Source: Flavobacteriaceae bacterium (GTDB lineage Bacteria; Bacteroidota; Bacteroidia; Flavobacteriales; Flavobacteriaceae). From it: a DNA stretch of 37,839 nucleotides. How positions within the stretch are numbered: the first letter of the stretch is position 1; the number at the start of each line of letters is the position of its first letter. This document shows positions 16,043-24,292 of the stretch, in pieces. Under the pieces are notes generated by a model, which was given only the letters and a program-made list of their open reading frames with translations, had not been told where the DNA came from and searched no databases. The stretch spans positions 1 to 37,839 of the forward strand of contig JAENXC010000027.1 in NCBI GenBank assembly GCA_016649715.1, in the 5' to 3' direction. A program made the translations under genes and the position numbers.

Positions 16043-17569
16043 TTAAATGTGTTTGTCTTTAAAATAAGTCGGATTGAGCCTATACAGCACCAGGTAATCA
16101 CCCATCACTGCATAAAGTAAGTTGTTCCTCACGTTAAAGGATGTTAGTTTGGATTGTTTATAATCGTAGATATAAAAACTAAAAACATAGATTTCCTTCT
16201 CAAAATCATATACATCAATGGTCGCCGCCCGTTTCAAATTATCTGCGTCCTCATATTTTCCTAACCTATCCGATTGCACAAAAAGAAAACTGCCATCTGT
16301 ACTAGACGTTTTATTGATGCGCAGGGCATTGGGACTTAACTTGTTCTGTCCCGTGGATGAAATGTGATGGATTTCTAATCTTGCCCTAGTAACAGTATCA
16401 ATAGTTCTAAGCCGTTTTTCAAGAACAAGGTCTCTGTCAAATGCAAAGTATTGATTGCGATAGTAATAGATATAAATAAACTTTTTATGATCCAGATTGT
16501 ATAATAACTGTCCATCAGTATCAAAAACGCCATCCATTTGACTTTCGAGTAAGTTGCCGTTCTTTTTTAAAACCGAATCCTTATACCCATAGCTTGCAAT
16601 AATATTTTGATGGGATTGCCCATCGATGGTTCGCATTACAAACTGTGTAGTATCCACAGGTATAAACTGGGAAAAATAGGCGTAGTCCTTCATAAGTGTT
16701 CTGCCAAACCACTGATGGGTATTGCCCTGTAAAACAATTGGTACATTGCCGTCACTAACAAAAAAATGGGGAGGTTGAACATCTACTTGGATGTTTTGAT
16801 ACTGAACGTCCATATCTTCCAGCTGTATCCTTAAAGAATCAAGGATCACCAAATGCTTGTCCAGTTTCAGAATATTAAGCGGTGCGGTTACATTCCCCAA
16901 GTAAATAACGCTATCCGTTATCCCCGCTAAATAATATGAATTATATCCCAAATTAATAGCCGCTATTTCTTCTATCGGGTGCGGCACAAACCGTCTCTGA
17001 AAGGCGTTGTTTTGCTGCATCTTCTTTTCTGAAAATACGAATAGGACACTTATCACAGCAATTCCACCCAAACCCAAACTAATAAGCGAAATCGTTTTCT
17101 TTTTCTGGCCCCAAGAGTCGGTAAGCGCTATTGCCACTGCAGCCAAAACAATAAAAACAACATTAAAGATGAGGTGTTGCCTCCAACTCAGTTTTTCCAA
17201 GACCCCACCACAGGAGCAGGGGATAAAATCGGAGAGATTAAGGATGATATAGATATAGGCTGTAAACATTACCATTAGGGTAAAGGCAGCGTAGAGGGCC
17301 AGTGTTCTGAACTTAGGAACCATCAACAAAATGGCGATAGCTATTTCTATCCCCGGGATCAGCCAAGCGATGATACCTGCATAAGCACTGAGTAGGGGCG
17401 ATTGTGCCAATTGCACGGTAAAGGTTTCAAAGTCTAGGAGTTTGCTGGTAGCGGCGTAGAGAAATAACAACACAAACATATAGGAAACCACAACTGCGGC
17501 ATTCCTTTTTAATGTTTCTCTATAGTGTTGCGCCAAGGTCATAATTTTAAATAAATGTTGTTTTAACAT
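16043..17569 (-). CDS. MauE/DoxX-type redox membrane protein with C-terminal exported domain
   Basis: This is a 508-residue protein. Residues 25-180 hold about five membrane segments (near 25-43, 64-84, 90-110, 132-150, 160-179) and a CSCGG motif (C118, C120) just before the fourth, as in MauE proteins, which support disulfide chemistry of exported proteins. Residues 180-508 are a soluble, strand-rich domain with weak repeats (LLYNLDHKKFIYIYYYRNQYFAF), perhaps a beta-propeller on the outer face. An alternative start is codon 10. The fusion of a MauE part with a large sensor-like domain next to a four-cysteine peptide gene suggests that it oxidises or handles that peptide; this is inferred. 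Confidence 0.72.
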   Translation of the reverse strand: MLKQHLFKIMTLAQHYRETLKRNAAVVVSYMFVLLFLYAATSKLLDFETFTVQLAQSPLLSAYAGIIAWLIPGIEIAIAILLMVPKFRTLALYAAFTLMVMFTAYIYIILNLSDFIPCSCGGVLEKLSWRQHLIFNVVFIVLAAVAIALTDSWGQKKKTISLISLGLGGIAVISVLFVFSEKKMQQNNAFQRRFVPHPIEEIAAINLGYNSYYLAGITDSVIYLGNVTAPLNILKLDKHLVILDSLRIQLEDMDVQYQNIQVDVQPPHFFVSDGNVPIVLQGNTHQWFGRTLMKDYAYFSQFIPVDTTQFVMRTIDGQSHQNIIASYGYKDSVLKKNGNLLESQMDGVFDTDGQLLYNLDHKKFIYIYYYRNQYFAFDRDLVLEKRLRTIDTVTRARLEIHHISSTGQNKLSPNALRINKTSSTDGSFLFVQSDRLGKYEDADNLKRAATIDVYDFEKEIYVFSFYIYDYKQSKLTSFNVRNNLLYAVMGDYLVLYRLNPTYFKDKHI

Positions 17570-17669
17570 TCATAAAATTAGACACTTACCCTAGCTTGTA
17601 AATCAGATTTTCCCGCGTATTTTTTACGGTACTATAGGAAATCTTGGAGGGAAATCCTGTTAGGCACTT

Positions 17670-18374
17670 TTATATCGACCCCCTCTCACGGGCTTTAAGT
17701 ATCAAGGCCCAATCATCCCCATCCCTTACATCAAAGAGTTCCTTTAAGTGTTTTTTTCGCTTTTCAATAGAACTGATGGAATAGTTCATTAAGGTAGGCA
17801 GAGTCGCCATCCGCGTTCCCTTCGAAAGTTCGTACAGTAACATTTGGTCAGATTCGTCAAGGTTAATCTCACGCTGTAAATACAGGTGAATGGCATTGCG
17901 AAAAGTATCGCAGTAAAAGGGAGGGTTTTTAAACAGTTGCACTATTTGTGAAGGTAAGTCGGTAGGGCTATTGAATTCCTCAGAAATTAACGCATTTGGT
18001 TTTACGGTTTTAATAAGCTTCCATATATTAAAGTTTTGTGAGAAATTAGTGCCCAAAATAATGGTAGCCGTAGGGAACCGATTGCGCAGGCTACTGCCAA
18101 ATATGCCCCCCTCCTCATAGTGCGCCGTATTTCCTAAGGGAATGCTTATATGTAAATACACAATCTCAAGAGCATAGGAAGGATCCAGGCTTTCCAGGCT
18201 CCTCAAGGCAGCCTCAGGGGAATGGTGCTCCGTTATATCAAATGAATAATGCATCCAAGACTTTTCAATACTCTCAAATGCCGCCCTATAGGCCCCCAAA
18301 TAAAATGCCTTGTCTGATACTAACCATAAGTTCCGTACTTCGCTTTCCATCTCCAGCCATAAAATATAAATCAC
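17670..18374 (-). CDS. Response-regulator-like protein with LuxR-type helix-turn-helix
   Basis: This is a 234-residue protein. Residues about 15-150 look like a diverged receiver domain (strands LWLVSD, LEIVYLHISIPLG, TIILGTNF, ALISEEF) but without a clear phosphorylated aspartate at the usual place. The C-terminus (DQMLLYELSKGTRMATLPTLMNYSISSIEKRKKHLKELF) is a LuxR/GerE-like DNA-binding domain. The longest frame starts with GTG; an internal ATG at codon 9 (18350) is also possible. It lies 100 bp upstream of the MauE gene, in the same direction, and probably controls the locus. No histidine kinase gene is nearby. Confidence 0.65.
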   Translation of the reverse strand: MIYILWLEMESEVRNLWLVSDKAFYLGAYRAAFESIEKSWMHYSFDITEHHSPEAALRSLESLDPSYALEIVYLHISIPLGNTAHYEEGGIFGSSLRNRFPTATIILGTNFSQNFNIWKLIKTVKPNALISEEFNSPTDLPSQIVQLFKNPPFYCDTFRNAIHLYLQREINLDESDQMLLYELSKGTRMATLPTLMNYSISSIEKRKKHLKELFDVRDGDDWALILKARERGSI

Positions 18375-18651
18375 ATAAACTTAAGGACACTTTTTAATAA
18401 TTTGAAAATCATTTCCCTTAATTTCTTAGGGGGTATTCCGCCTTTTTCAGGAGCAATTTCCATAACTGTCTTTTTCAAATCTCTTTATTGTGATTAGTGT
18501 TAAGAATATTTTCTTTAAAAATATATTCCATAAATTTTACTATTGTATGGTTCAACAATAAAATTGGCAAGGTTGAAACAAACACTTTTCTCAAGAAAAA
18601 TTTATAGGTCAATTTGTTTTGGGGAAAATAAATAATACAAATAACAAAGAA

Positions 18652-18690
18652 TGAGGGTTTTGCCCTCAATATTGAGGGTAAACCCCTCAA
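18652..18690. promoter_or_regulatory. Two adjacent GAGGG hairpins around a 16-bp palindrome
   Basis: TGAGGG-TTTTG-CCCTCA (18652-18668) is followed at once by TTGAGGG-TAAAC-CCCTCAA (18672-18690). The inner arms form the perfect palindrome CCCTCAATATTGAGGG (18663-18678). It could be a double terminator, an RNA switch between two folds, or a binding site about 280 bp upstream of the LuxR-type gene. Confidence 0.45.
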
Positions 18691-18989
18691 TTTTCATTTC
18701 AAAAAAAATAAAAATAGGCCAAAGCCCAAAATATAAAAGCAAACCTTGCATTTCTAACAATTAACTACTGACCACAAATTTCGCAACAAAACATAAAATC
18801 CTCACCCTCACAAGTTTTCCCTAAGGGATTATTTGTAGTATAGAAAGGATTATTTAATAAAATTTCAAGAGGTTCCCATTAAATGATGCAATTAGAATGG
18901 CTATTCACAGGAGGGCAAACCATTTTCATTAACCCCACCCCCTCAAAACTTCCATAATTTAAAATAGTAGAGCAAGAGTATTTGTATCT

Positions 18990-19107
18990 TTCTTCAATTT
19001 CATTTTTTCATCTTCATCTTCATCTTCATCTTCAACTTCATCTTCAACTTCAACTTCAATTTCGATTTCGATTTCATTTTCGATTTCGATTTCATTTTCA
19101 TTTTCCT
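18990..19107. repeat. Hexanucleotide repeat tract (TTCATC, TTCAAC, TTCGAT)
   Basis: About 19 hexamers of the form TTCNNN follow each other, first TTCATC, then TTCAAC, then TTCGAT and TTCATT. On the minus strand this reads as GAAATC/GAAGTT words, the same vocabulary as the tracts around the four-helix-bundle gene at 37316-37839. Confidence 0.9.
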
Positions 19108-19148
19108 CCAGTCATGTCTCCAACCGTCGTGGCTCAAACCGTCGGCCA

Positions 19149-19934
19149 TTAAAACACCCCCAAAACCTTCATCGCCAAACTATCCTTCACCTCCAACAAC
19201 TCCCCATTCACATTCCTAAAAAATACAACTCCCACAGCAGTCACCACCGCCACCTCTTCGGGTACAGCAGTAGCTTCAGCTAACTTCAAGATCATCTTTA
19301 TGGGTGCAATACTCTTTTGCTTTAAAGCAATCGGTTCACTTTCCACAAAATCCCCAAGGCTTCTAAATTTTGGTTCCAACGGCGTATATTCTTTTCGCTC
19401 TACACTGTATTCATAATTGCTCACAGTCCCTGCCCCTAATATGAACTTAAAATGTGTCGCATTTTCTGGTGCGGTTATTTGTTCCTTGCTGTTGAGGGCA
19501 GGAGTGGACCAGTAAACCTCGGTTCTCTCGCTGTTTAAAGTTGGCTTCTCCTTTATTCCGCCTACACTATACACCAATGGTCGTGCTCTTCTAAACTCAA
19601 AGTTTTCCAAGACGCCTCCATTTTTCCGTATATCCAATTTTCGTTGTCCGGGCACACCCTCCCCCAAAGCTACCACCCTCCGCATTATCCCGCTCAACCT
19701 ACCCGAAAAATATTGATCCTCGAGTCCTCGCTTTTTCGAGTTTAGGGTCCGTCGTAATGCTTTCACAGCCCTGCTCGCACCACCCATCTCCACATTGCCA
19801 TCCCGCGTCCCTTTAGTAAGTTTATAGGGCCCCTCTGGCTTCTTTCTTGCAATCGTCCCAAGCTCATCTTGGCTAAATGTCATCCCGCCCAAACTTCCGC
19901 TGAGCTTAAAAATATCATTGTTAATTCGTGCCAT
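19149..19934 (-). CDS. Conserved hypothetical protein
   Basis: This is a 261-residue protein without signal peptide or membrane segment. The N-terminus (MARINNDIFKLSGSLGGMTF...ARKK) resembles a family of Bacteroidota hypothetical proteins that begin MARxxGIxKLxGTLGxLTFY; their function is not known to me. The first 90 residues are rich in R, K and G; the second half looks strand-rich (HFKFILGAGTVSNYEYSVE, VVTAVGVVFFRNVNG). It stands alone with long gene-free regions on both sides. Confidence 0.6.
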   Translation of the reverse strand: MARINNDIFKLSGSLGGMTFSQDELGTIARKKPEGPYKLTKGTRDGNVEMGGASRAVKALRRTLNSKKRGLEDQYFSGRLSGIMRRVVALGEGVPGQRKLDIRKNGGVLENFEFRRARPLVYSVGGIKEKPTLNSERTEVYWSTPALNSKEQITAPENATHFKFILGAGTVSNYEYSVERKEYTPLEPKFRSLGDFVESEPIALKQKSIAPIKMILKLAEATAVPEEVAVVTAVGVVFFRNVNGELLEVKDSLAMKVLGVF

Positions 19935-20024
19935 AATAAAAAGTTTTTATAAATCTGGGTAATTCCCAAAAGGAAACAACCCAAAAATTGGTTGAACATA
20001 AATACTAAAGTGTCAGGAGTTACC

Positions 20025-20064
20025 TAACGGCCGCCTGCATATCAAATACGGAGAATAATTATAA
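20025..20064. repeat. Degenerate third copy of the island repeat
   Basis: The order TAAC, CCTGCAT, CGGAGAATA, TATAA is shared with 7358-7397, with substitutions between. The TATATTTG promoter element is not kept. Confidence 0.4.
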
Positions 20065-20352
20065 TGTTTCAAACGGGCAGTGGCCCATCCGTAAAACGGA
20101 CTATAAACCTAAACTAAATCAATTTTTTGTAATAATCAAATTTTTTAGACCAACGGCATTTCCTAAATGCTTGTACAACAATAGTCTATTTACATCCGTG
20201 ATATAATCGCATACAAAATTGGGCTTTTTAAACCTTTTTGTATACCGTACAGTTATCGAAGCTTGGAAAACCTAATTTATACTGTGTAAACCCTTTAGTT
20301 TTAAGGCATAGATACCTCACGGACACCCCTAAGATGCCCCTACTAAAGTCTA

Positions 20353-20396
20353 GGTCAAGTCCGGGTCAAGTCCGGGTGAGGTCTGGGTAGTCATTG
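20353..20396. repeat. 11-bp tandem repeat
   Basis: GGTCAAGTCCG occurs twice exactly (20353-20363, 20364-20374), followed by GGTGAGGTCTG and the start of a fourth unit. Confidence 0.9.
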
Positions 20397-20739
20397 AGTT
20401 GTATTTAGGTTATTTTAAAGCATTCTAACTATCACTACATACATTCCCTTCAGCCCAAGACCTAAAAAGTGTTCTGCAAAAATAGGATTGCCCTAGGCTT
20501 TTTCACCAATTCAGCAAATGTAATTGTAATCTGTGGTTCAGATTACGGCCTTCAAAAACGTAAGTATTTGGATACTACAAATATAACCCATTATTACCCC
20601 AAATTTACAAAGCCATCGAAAATTACCGTCCATCCCCCTTCTAGGCGCTGAGTATTTTCCGCAAAACCATTGCCGTTACTGGCATTTTCAATAGTAGTGC
20701 AATATGATAATTATTGAAAATACTGCTTGTGAATTCGCA

Positions 20740-20982
20740 TCACTCAGCACATTCCCCCTCTGCCCAAGAGGTAAGTCCGGCGTGGTCCGCCATACAGGGG
20801 TTGCCATAGGTTTTCCCATCGCAACCGCAAACGGGCTTGTGTTCCAAAGTGCAGGGCCCATCGCTTATTTTAGTTTTGTCTATACACGCCACAGTTTTGC
20901 CCGCCCCGCAGGAGGACAAAGCCAACATCCCCACCAAAAGCAGTGATGTGGCAAAAGAAGATTTTTTATACAGTGCAGGCAT
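20740..20982 (-). CDS. Kazal-type protease-inhibitor domain lipoprotein
   Basis: This is an 80-residue lipoprotein from the start at 20982; a start 7 codons earlier is possible but gives a poorer signal. The signal ends in a lipobox LALSSC. The mature part has six cysteines in Kazal order (CIDK..., PCTLEHKPVCGCDGKTYG, NPC, AEGEC) with the typical CGCDGKTY core. Kazal domains inhibit serine peptidases; bacterial lipoprotein forms may protect the cell surface from proteases. It follows the NTF2-like gene in the same direction at a short distance. Confidence 0.85.
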   Translation of the reverse strand: MPALYKKSSFATSLLLVGMLALSSCGAGKTVACIDKTKISDGPCTLEHKPVCGCDGKTYGNPCMADHAGLTSWAEGECAE

Positions 20983-21016
20983 AGTTGTACAGTTTATTTG
21001 CAACTACTAAACTACG

Positions 21017-21364
21017 CTAAACTTGCATAACATAGGAGGTAAGCTTCTTAATTTTCCCACCTTCAAAGTGAAAGACATCGCAAAAAACGGCATTCATACT
21101 ATCGCCATTCTTAAATTGGCCCTTCACTTTCCCTTCAGCCACCACAATATTGTCTTCTTCCACAAGCCTAGTGTGTGTAATGGTTGGGCTGCCTGTAAAA
21201 GCAGGGTTTTCTATCTCGCCGTCAAAGGCTTCCTTTCCCACTAAGTGAAAGGCGCCGGGCATTTCCCAAACCACATCATCCGTCAAGCACGAAAGAATCT
21301 GTGCGTGGTCGCTCTTCCTAAACCCTTCCATATAGGTGGTTACGGTTTGTTTATTTGTTGGCAT
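21017..21364 (-). CDS. NTF2-like (SnoaL-type) protein
   Basis: This is a 115-residue protein. I place the start at 21364 (MPTNKQTVTTYMEGF), because the longer frame to 21484 runs into the preceding VOC gene and adds no family-like sequence. The pattern YMEGFRKSDHAQILSCLTDDVVWEMPG, then VVAEGKVKGQFKNGDSMNAVFCDVFHFEGGKIKKL, is that of the cone-shaped NTF2/SnoaL fold. Such proteins are small isomerases, hydrolases or binding proteins; the substrate is unknown. It lies 44 bp after the VOC gene and is probably co-transcribed with it. Confidence 0.82.
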   Translation of the reverse strand: MPTNKQTVTTYMEGFRKSDHAQILSCLTDDVVWEMPGAFHLVGKEAFDGEIENPAFTGSPTITHTRLVEEDNIVVAEGKVKGQFKNGDSMNAVFCDVFHFEGGKIKKLTSYVMQV

Positions 21365-21408
21365 ATTTAAAGTTAATGGTTCAATGTTAATGGTTAATAG
21401 GGGAATCG

Positions 21409-21831
21409 TTATTGAGGATTGGTAAAATTGATCATCCACTGTATCCCAAAGCGGTCGCGAAAGGAGCCAAAGTAGTCGCCCCAAAACATATCGTCCATCG
21501 GCATTTCAATTTTGCCGCCTTCCGAAAGGCCCTTAAAAAGTCGGTCCGCTTCCGCGCGACTGTCCGGACATAACATTACATAGCTTTGGTTGCCAAGTGT
21601 TAACTTTTGTCCCATAGATTCCACACAGTCTGATGCCATTAAAAGAGTGTCCTGCCCAATGGGCAAACAAATGTGCATAGTATAGTTCTGTTCATCTTTT
21701 GGAAGCTTGTCGCCGCCCGGTGCATCTTTCATTTTCATATTGGCCATATACTCGCCCCCGAAAACAGTTTTGTAAAGCTCAAATGCCTCCTGGGCATTGC
21801 CGTTGAAATTTAAATAAGGATGTACTTTCAT
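21409..21831 (-). CDS. VOC-superfamily (PhnB-like) protein
   Basis: This is a 140-residue protein of the glyoxalase/VOC superfamily, PhnB-like branch: YLNFNGNAQEAFELYKTVFGGE at the start, HICLPIGQDTLLMASDC in the middle, and DMFWGDYFGSFRDRFGIQWMINF at the end are the typical landmarks. Members bind small molecules and some are metal enzymes; this branch is mostly uncharacterised. It is the first gene of a likely three-gene leftward unit with the NTF2-like and Kazal genes. Confidence 0.85.
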   Translation of the reverse strand: MKVHPYLNFNGNAQEAFELYKTVFGGEYMANMKMKDAPGGDKLPKDEQNYTMHICLPIGQDTLLMASDCVESMGQKLTLGNQSYVMLCPDSRAEADRLFKGLSEGGKIEMPMDDMFWGDYFGSFRDRFGIQWMINFTNPQ

Positions 21832-22100
21832 GATTTAGTTTCTTAGATTATTGACTTAAGTATATTTATTTTTTTGGTTTTACTATTCCCACAACCCACT
21901 ACCCACTAATGTAAAGATAATCAGGAAATTCTATATTTAAAAGAGGTGTTTGCGACATACATTTAAATTATAACCATAAACCAGAAACTGAAAACCTCCG
22001 TGATATACTTTCTTCCATTAGCATTTCCGTTGTTGGGTTGAACTGGATTTTAAATGTTAATTTTGCAGCGTAAAACAAAATGATTGTCAAATTTACCAAA

Positions 22101-22157
22101 ATGAAAAAGACCTTCGATGTCCTCATAGAAATCCCCAAAAGCAACCACAACAAATAA
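22101..22157 (+). pseudogene. Duplicated 5' fragment of ppa
   Basis: The first 18 codons read MKKTFDVLIEIPKSNHNK and then TAA. They match the start of ppa at 23597 (MKKTFDVLIEIPKGSRNKY) almost base for base: the first 32 bases are identical, followed by a few substitutions, one of which turns the TAT codon into TAA. It is in the same orientation as ppa, 1.5 kb upstream. The remnant may be translated as an 18-residue peptide, but is most likely a dead partial duplication. Confidence 0.85.
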
Positions 22158-22191
22158 GAGTGGCGCCAACAATACTAATTTATTAAATAAA

Positions 22192-22214
22192 AAAACCTCC
22201 CATTGGGAGGTTTT
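22192..22214 (-). terminator. Intrinsic terminator of the DUF4382 gene
   Basis: A perfect 10-bp stem (AAAACCTCCC / GGGAGGTTTT) with a 3-nt loop lies 30 bp past the stop of the leftward DUF4382 gene; on that strand seven Ts follow. It may also work in the other direction. Confidence 0.85.
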
Positions 22215-22243
22215 AAGTAATGGCTGATTAGTGTTTGCGAAGC

Positions 22244-23188
22244 TTATAAAATAGCGAGTAAAATCACTATAAGTGTTACTTCCGTATTCGCGTTTACGGG
22301 GATATCCAATAGATTTAATCCTAAATTCCCTTCGGTTTCAATCATTCCATCAAATTCGTATACGCCATCATTATCAACATCCTCATAGGACGCAAAATGT
22401 AACTCATACGCGCCTTCAGTTAGAAAATAGAGACCAAATTGATTGTTTGCTCCTGTAATACGGCTACTTGTTATCGCATTTGAAAAACGAACCCCGGCAG
22501 CATTTTCATTTTGTTCGCTGGCGGTAAAGCTACCTTTTGCATAAGCATAAGCAACAGTAATATTTTCACTGTTACCTGTGTTGTTGGTGGCGGTTCCAGT
22601 AATTGCACCGGCCTTCAACTTGTTCACAACTCTAATGCTGCTTTCAAGTTGTGTTTGTGTAGCAAAGTTATACCCCGAGTTTCCTGCATCTGTCACTATA
22701 GACTTACGCAAATCGAAATCTATTACTACCTGGTTGGAAGTACTGGCAGTAATATCAAAACTACTGTTTACATTTATAGTGTTGTTTTCAGCTGTTAACT
22801 CAATTTTGTCGTTGTTTGTGGTAAGTACATAATTGGCAGGTGAATTTCCAGATGCATCACTTTGAGGGTCTAATACTAAAGTCACCTGGTTGTATGTGTT
22901 TGCAGCTAAGTCAATATCGCCCAACAATTGGGTTTCACCGTTTTGAAGCGCGTGCAAATCCACTGTGGTTTTAGTAAAACCATTTACGCTTTTACCGTTA
23001 AGCTTAAGGTCTGCAATGGTCACAAAAACTCCTTGTACCTCCGCATTGTCTATCGGTCCATCGGTTATATAAACCTTGGTGTTATAGGTTGCTTGATCAG
23101 TGGGCGAATCGTCATCTTTACTACAAGAGGCAAATCCTACTACTAATAATAGAGCAATCATCATTCTGTAAATTACATTTGTTTTCAT
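22244..23188 (-). CDS. DUF4382 domain lipoprotein
   Basis: This is a 314-residue lipoprotein when started at 23188 (MKTNVIYRMM); a start 8 codons earlier (23212) is open too. The signal ends in a lipobox GFASC. Residues about 35-190 match DUF4382: KVYITDGPIDNAEVQGVFVTIADLKLNG, then HALQNGETQLLGDIDLAANTYNQVTLVL. The rest is strand-rich and includes DVDNDGVYEFDG, a calcium-binding-like loop. The function is unknown; such proteins are exported and probably bind the cell surface. It stands alone, with a strong terminator after it. Confidence 0.85.
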   Translation of the reverse strand: MKTNVIYRMMIALLLVVGFASCSKDDDSPTDQATYNTKVYITDGPIDNAEVQGVFVTIADLKLNGKSVNGFTKTTVDLHALQNGETQLLGDIDLAANTYNQVTLVLDPQSDASGNSPANYVLTTNNDKIELTAENNTINVNSSFDITASTSNQVVIDFDLRKSIVTDAGNSGYNFATQTQLESSIRVVNKLKAGAITGTATNNTGNSENITVAYAYAKGSFTASEQNENAAGVRFSNAITSSRITGANNQFGLYFLTEGAYELHFASYEDVDNDGVYEFDGMIETEGNLGLNLLDIPVNANTEVTLIVILLAIL

Positions 23189-23212
23189 AGTTTTTTTAAG
23201 TTTTGTTCGCAT

Positions 23213-23596
23213 TATTTAGATTTGTTAATCGTGACAGACAAATGTGTTGCCACCCTGCAATATTAGCGTATGTTGGGGGAGTATATTATGCCTTTTAACG
23301 TACCTTAACTTTTTTTGTGAAATAGTGGAAAATAGAGAATGTTCTAAATTTTTTAAAAGATGAATACTCTAAATCCTCTGATATATAGCTATTTAAAATA
23401 ATGAAACAAAAAAATCCTGTAGAAAAAGCATGATTTATAGCATAGAGAATATAACTTAATGTTAACACAACATACCTTGATATATTTAACATTCAAAAAC
23501 ACTTATTTATATAGATAGTGAAAAAATAATATGATTCTTTCCCTGTATAAAGAAAGCATTACTTTTGTATTCTTTAAATAATTTACTGAAAAGACC
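23213..23596. other. Divergent intergenic region upstream of ppa
   Basis: This AT-rich stretch holds the control regions of the leftward DUF4382 gene and of ppa. The only clear element is TACTTTTG (23560-23567). A 65-codon minus-strand frame at 23295-23492 is not convincing. Confidence 0.5.
23560..23567 (+). promoter_or_regulatory. -7 promoter element of ppa
   Basis: TACTTTTG matches TAnnTTTG and would give a start of transcription near 23573, about 24 bp before the ATG. No good -33 TTTG is seen at the expected distance. Confidence 0.5.
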
Positions 23597-24109
23597 ATGA
23601 AAAAGACCTTCGATGTCCTCATAGAAATACCCAAAGGCAGCCGCAACAAATATGAATACGACTTCGAACTGAAGAAAATCCGTTTTGACCGTATGCTTTT
23701 CAGCAGTATGATGTATCCGGCCGATTACGGTTTTATACCGGAAACCCTAGCCCTGGACGGCGACCCGCTCGATGTATTGGTCTTGGGAGGTGAGCCAACC
23801 TTCCCCATGTGCGTGATGGAAGTGAAACCCATAGGCGTTTTCCACATGGCAGATGAAAAAGGCCCGGATGAAAAAGTGATCTGCGTCCCCGTCTCCGATC
23901 CTATTTGGAGCAGTTTGAATAATCTTTCAGATATGAACCCCCATTTGGTAAGGGAGATTGAGCATTTCTTTCAGGTTTACAAAGACCTTGAAAGAAAAAA
24001 AGTGGACGTTGGCGGTTGGGGCGATGCTGACGAAGCTATCGAGATCTACAACCAATGCGTAAAACGCTACAAGGAAACGCCTGAGGTTCAGGGGCATTTC
24101 AGTATTTAA
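23597..24109 (+). CDS. ppa: Inorganic pyrophosphatase (soluble, family I)
   Basis: This is a 170-residue cytoplasmic enzyme that hydrolyses pyrophosphate to phosphate with Mg2+. Family I landmarks are present: RNKYEYDFE (substrate-binding region), MMYPADYGFIPET, and the metal-binding signature DGDPLDVLV, with VSDPIW and HFFQVYKDLE later. The length is normal. The next gene in the same direction is the membrane pyrophosphatase, so both ways of using pyrophosphate lie together. Its 5' end also exists as a fragment at 22101-22157. Confidence 0.96.
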   Translation: MKKTFDVLIEIPKGSRNKYEYDFELKKIRFDRMLFSSMMYPADYGFIPETLALDGDPLDVLVLGGEPTFPMCVMEVKPIGVFHMADEKGPDEKVICVPVSDPIWSSLNNLSDMNPHLVREIEHFFQVYKDLERKKVDVGGWGDADEAIEIYNQCVKRYKETPEVQGHFSI

Positions 24110-24115
24110 AAAAAA

Positions 24116-24211
24116 AAGCTAAGACTAAAGGACGTAAGACGTAAGACTAATGTGGAATTCCTTTATTAGTCCTATGTCTTAAGTCTTACCGTCCTATGTC
24201 ATTTTCATAAG
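24116..24211. repeat. Inverted GTAAGAC/GTCTTAC word repeats between ppa and hppA
   Basis: GACGTAAGAC and GTAAGACTAA words on the left are matched by TTAGTCC, GTCTTAAGTCTTAC and GTCCTATGTC on the right, around a short A/T centre. RNA from here could form an interrupted hairpin between the two genes. The same words occur at 32870-32913 and 36917-37001. Confidence 0.75.
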
Positions 24212-24245
24212 TCATTTTACTGTTTCATATCCCAAACCATTTCCC

Positions 24246-24253
24246 TATTTTTG
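24246..24253 (+). promoter_or_regulatory. -7 promoter element of hppA
   Basis: TATTTTTG matches TAnnTTTG; a TTTC near 24223-24226 at about 19 bp could serve as a weak -33. The predicted transcript starts about 34 bp before the ATG, so hppA has its own promoter. Confidence 0.5.
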
Positions 24254-24292
24254 CAGTCGCAAATTTGAAAACCAATCTTAATTAAATAAATT

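Larger units (their letters stand above)
18375..19148. other. Long AT-rich intergenic region with hairpins and hexamer repeats
   Basis: I see no credible gene in this 770-bp stretch; a 71-codon frame at 18475-18690 has no domain and runs through the hairpins. The region holds the paired hairpins at 18652-18690 and a TTCATC/TTCGAT hexamer tract at 18990-19107, followed by words of the form CCGTCGTGGCTCAAA that echo the 15-bp repeat at 26963. Confidence 0.5.
19935..20739. other. Gene-poor region with short repeats
   Basis: I found no supported gene here. It holds a degenerate relative of the 53-bp island repeat (20025-20064), a small hairpin (TCCGT-AAA-ACGGA, 20088-20100) and an 11-bp tandem repeat (20353-20396). 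A 60-codon frame at 20469-20651 has no recognisable content. Confidence 0.5.
21832..22243. other. Intergenic region with a ppa fragment and a terminator
   Basis: The region holds a duplicated 5' end of the inorganic pyrophosphatase gene (22101-22157) and a strong hairpin terminator (22192-22214). A 61-codon minus-strand frame at 21968-22153 lies across the ppa fragment and is unlikely to be real. Confidence 0.6.

Noticed and set aside
18475-18690. A 71-codon minus-strand frame in the long gap.
   Set aside because: It is made of AT-rich low-complexity sequence, starts in the hairpin region and shows no family pattern.
21365-21484. The longer N-terminus of the NTF2-like protein.
   Set aside because: The extra 40 codons overlap the VOC gene and do not resemble the family; the start at 21364 gives a normal-length protein.
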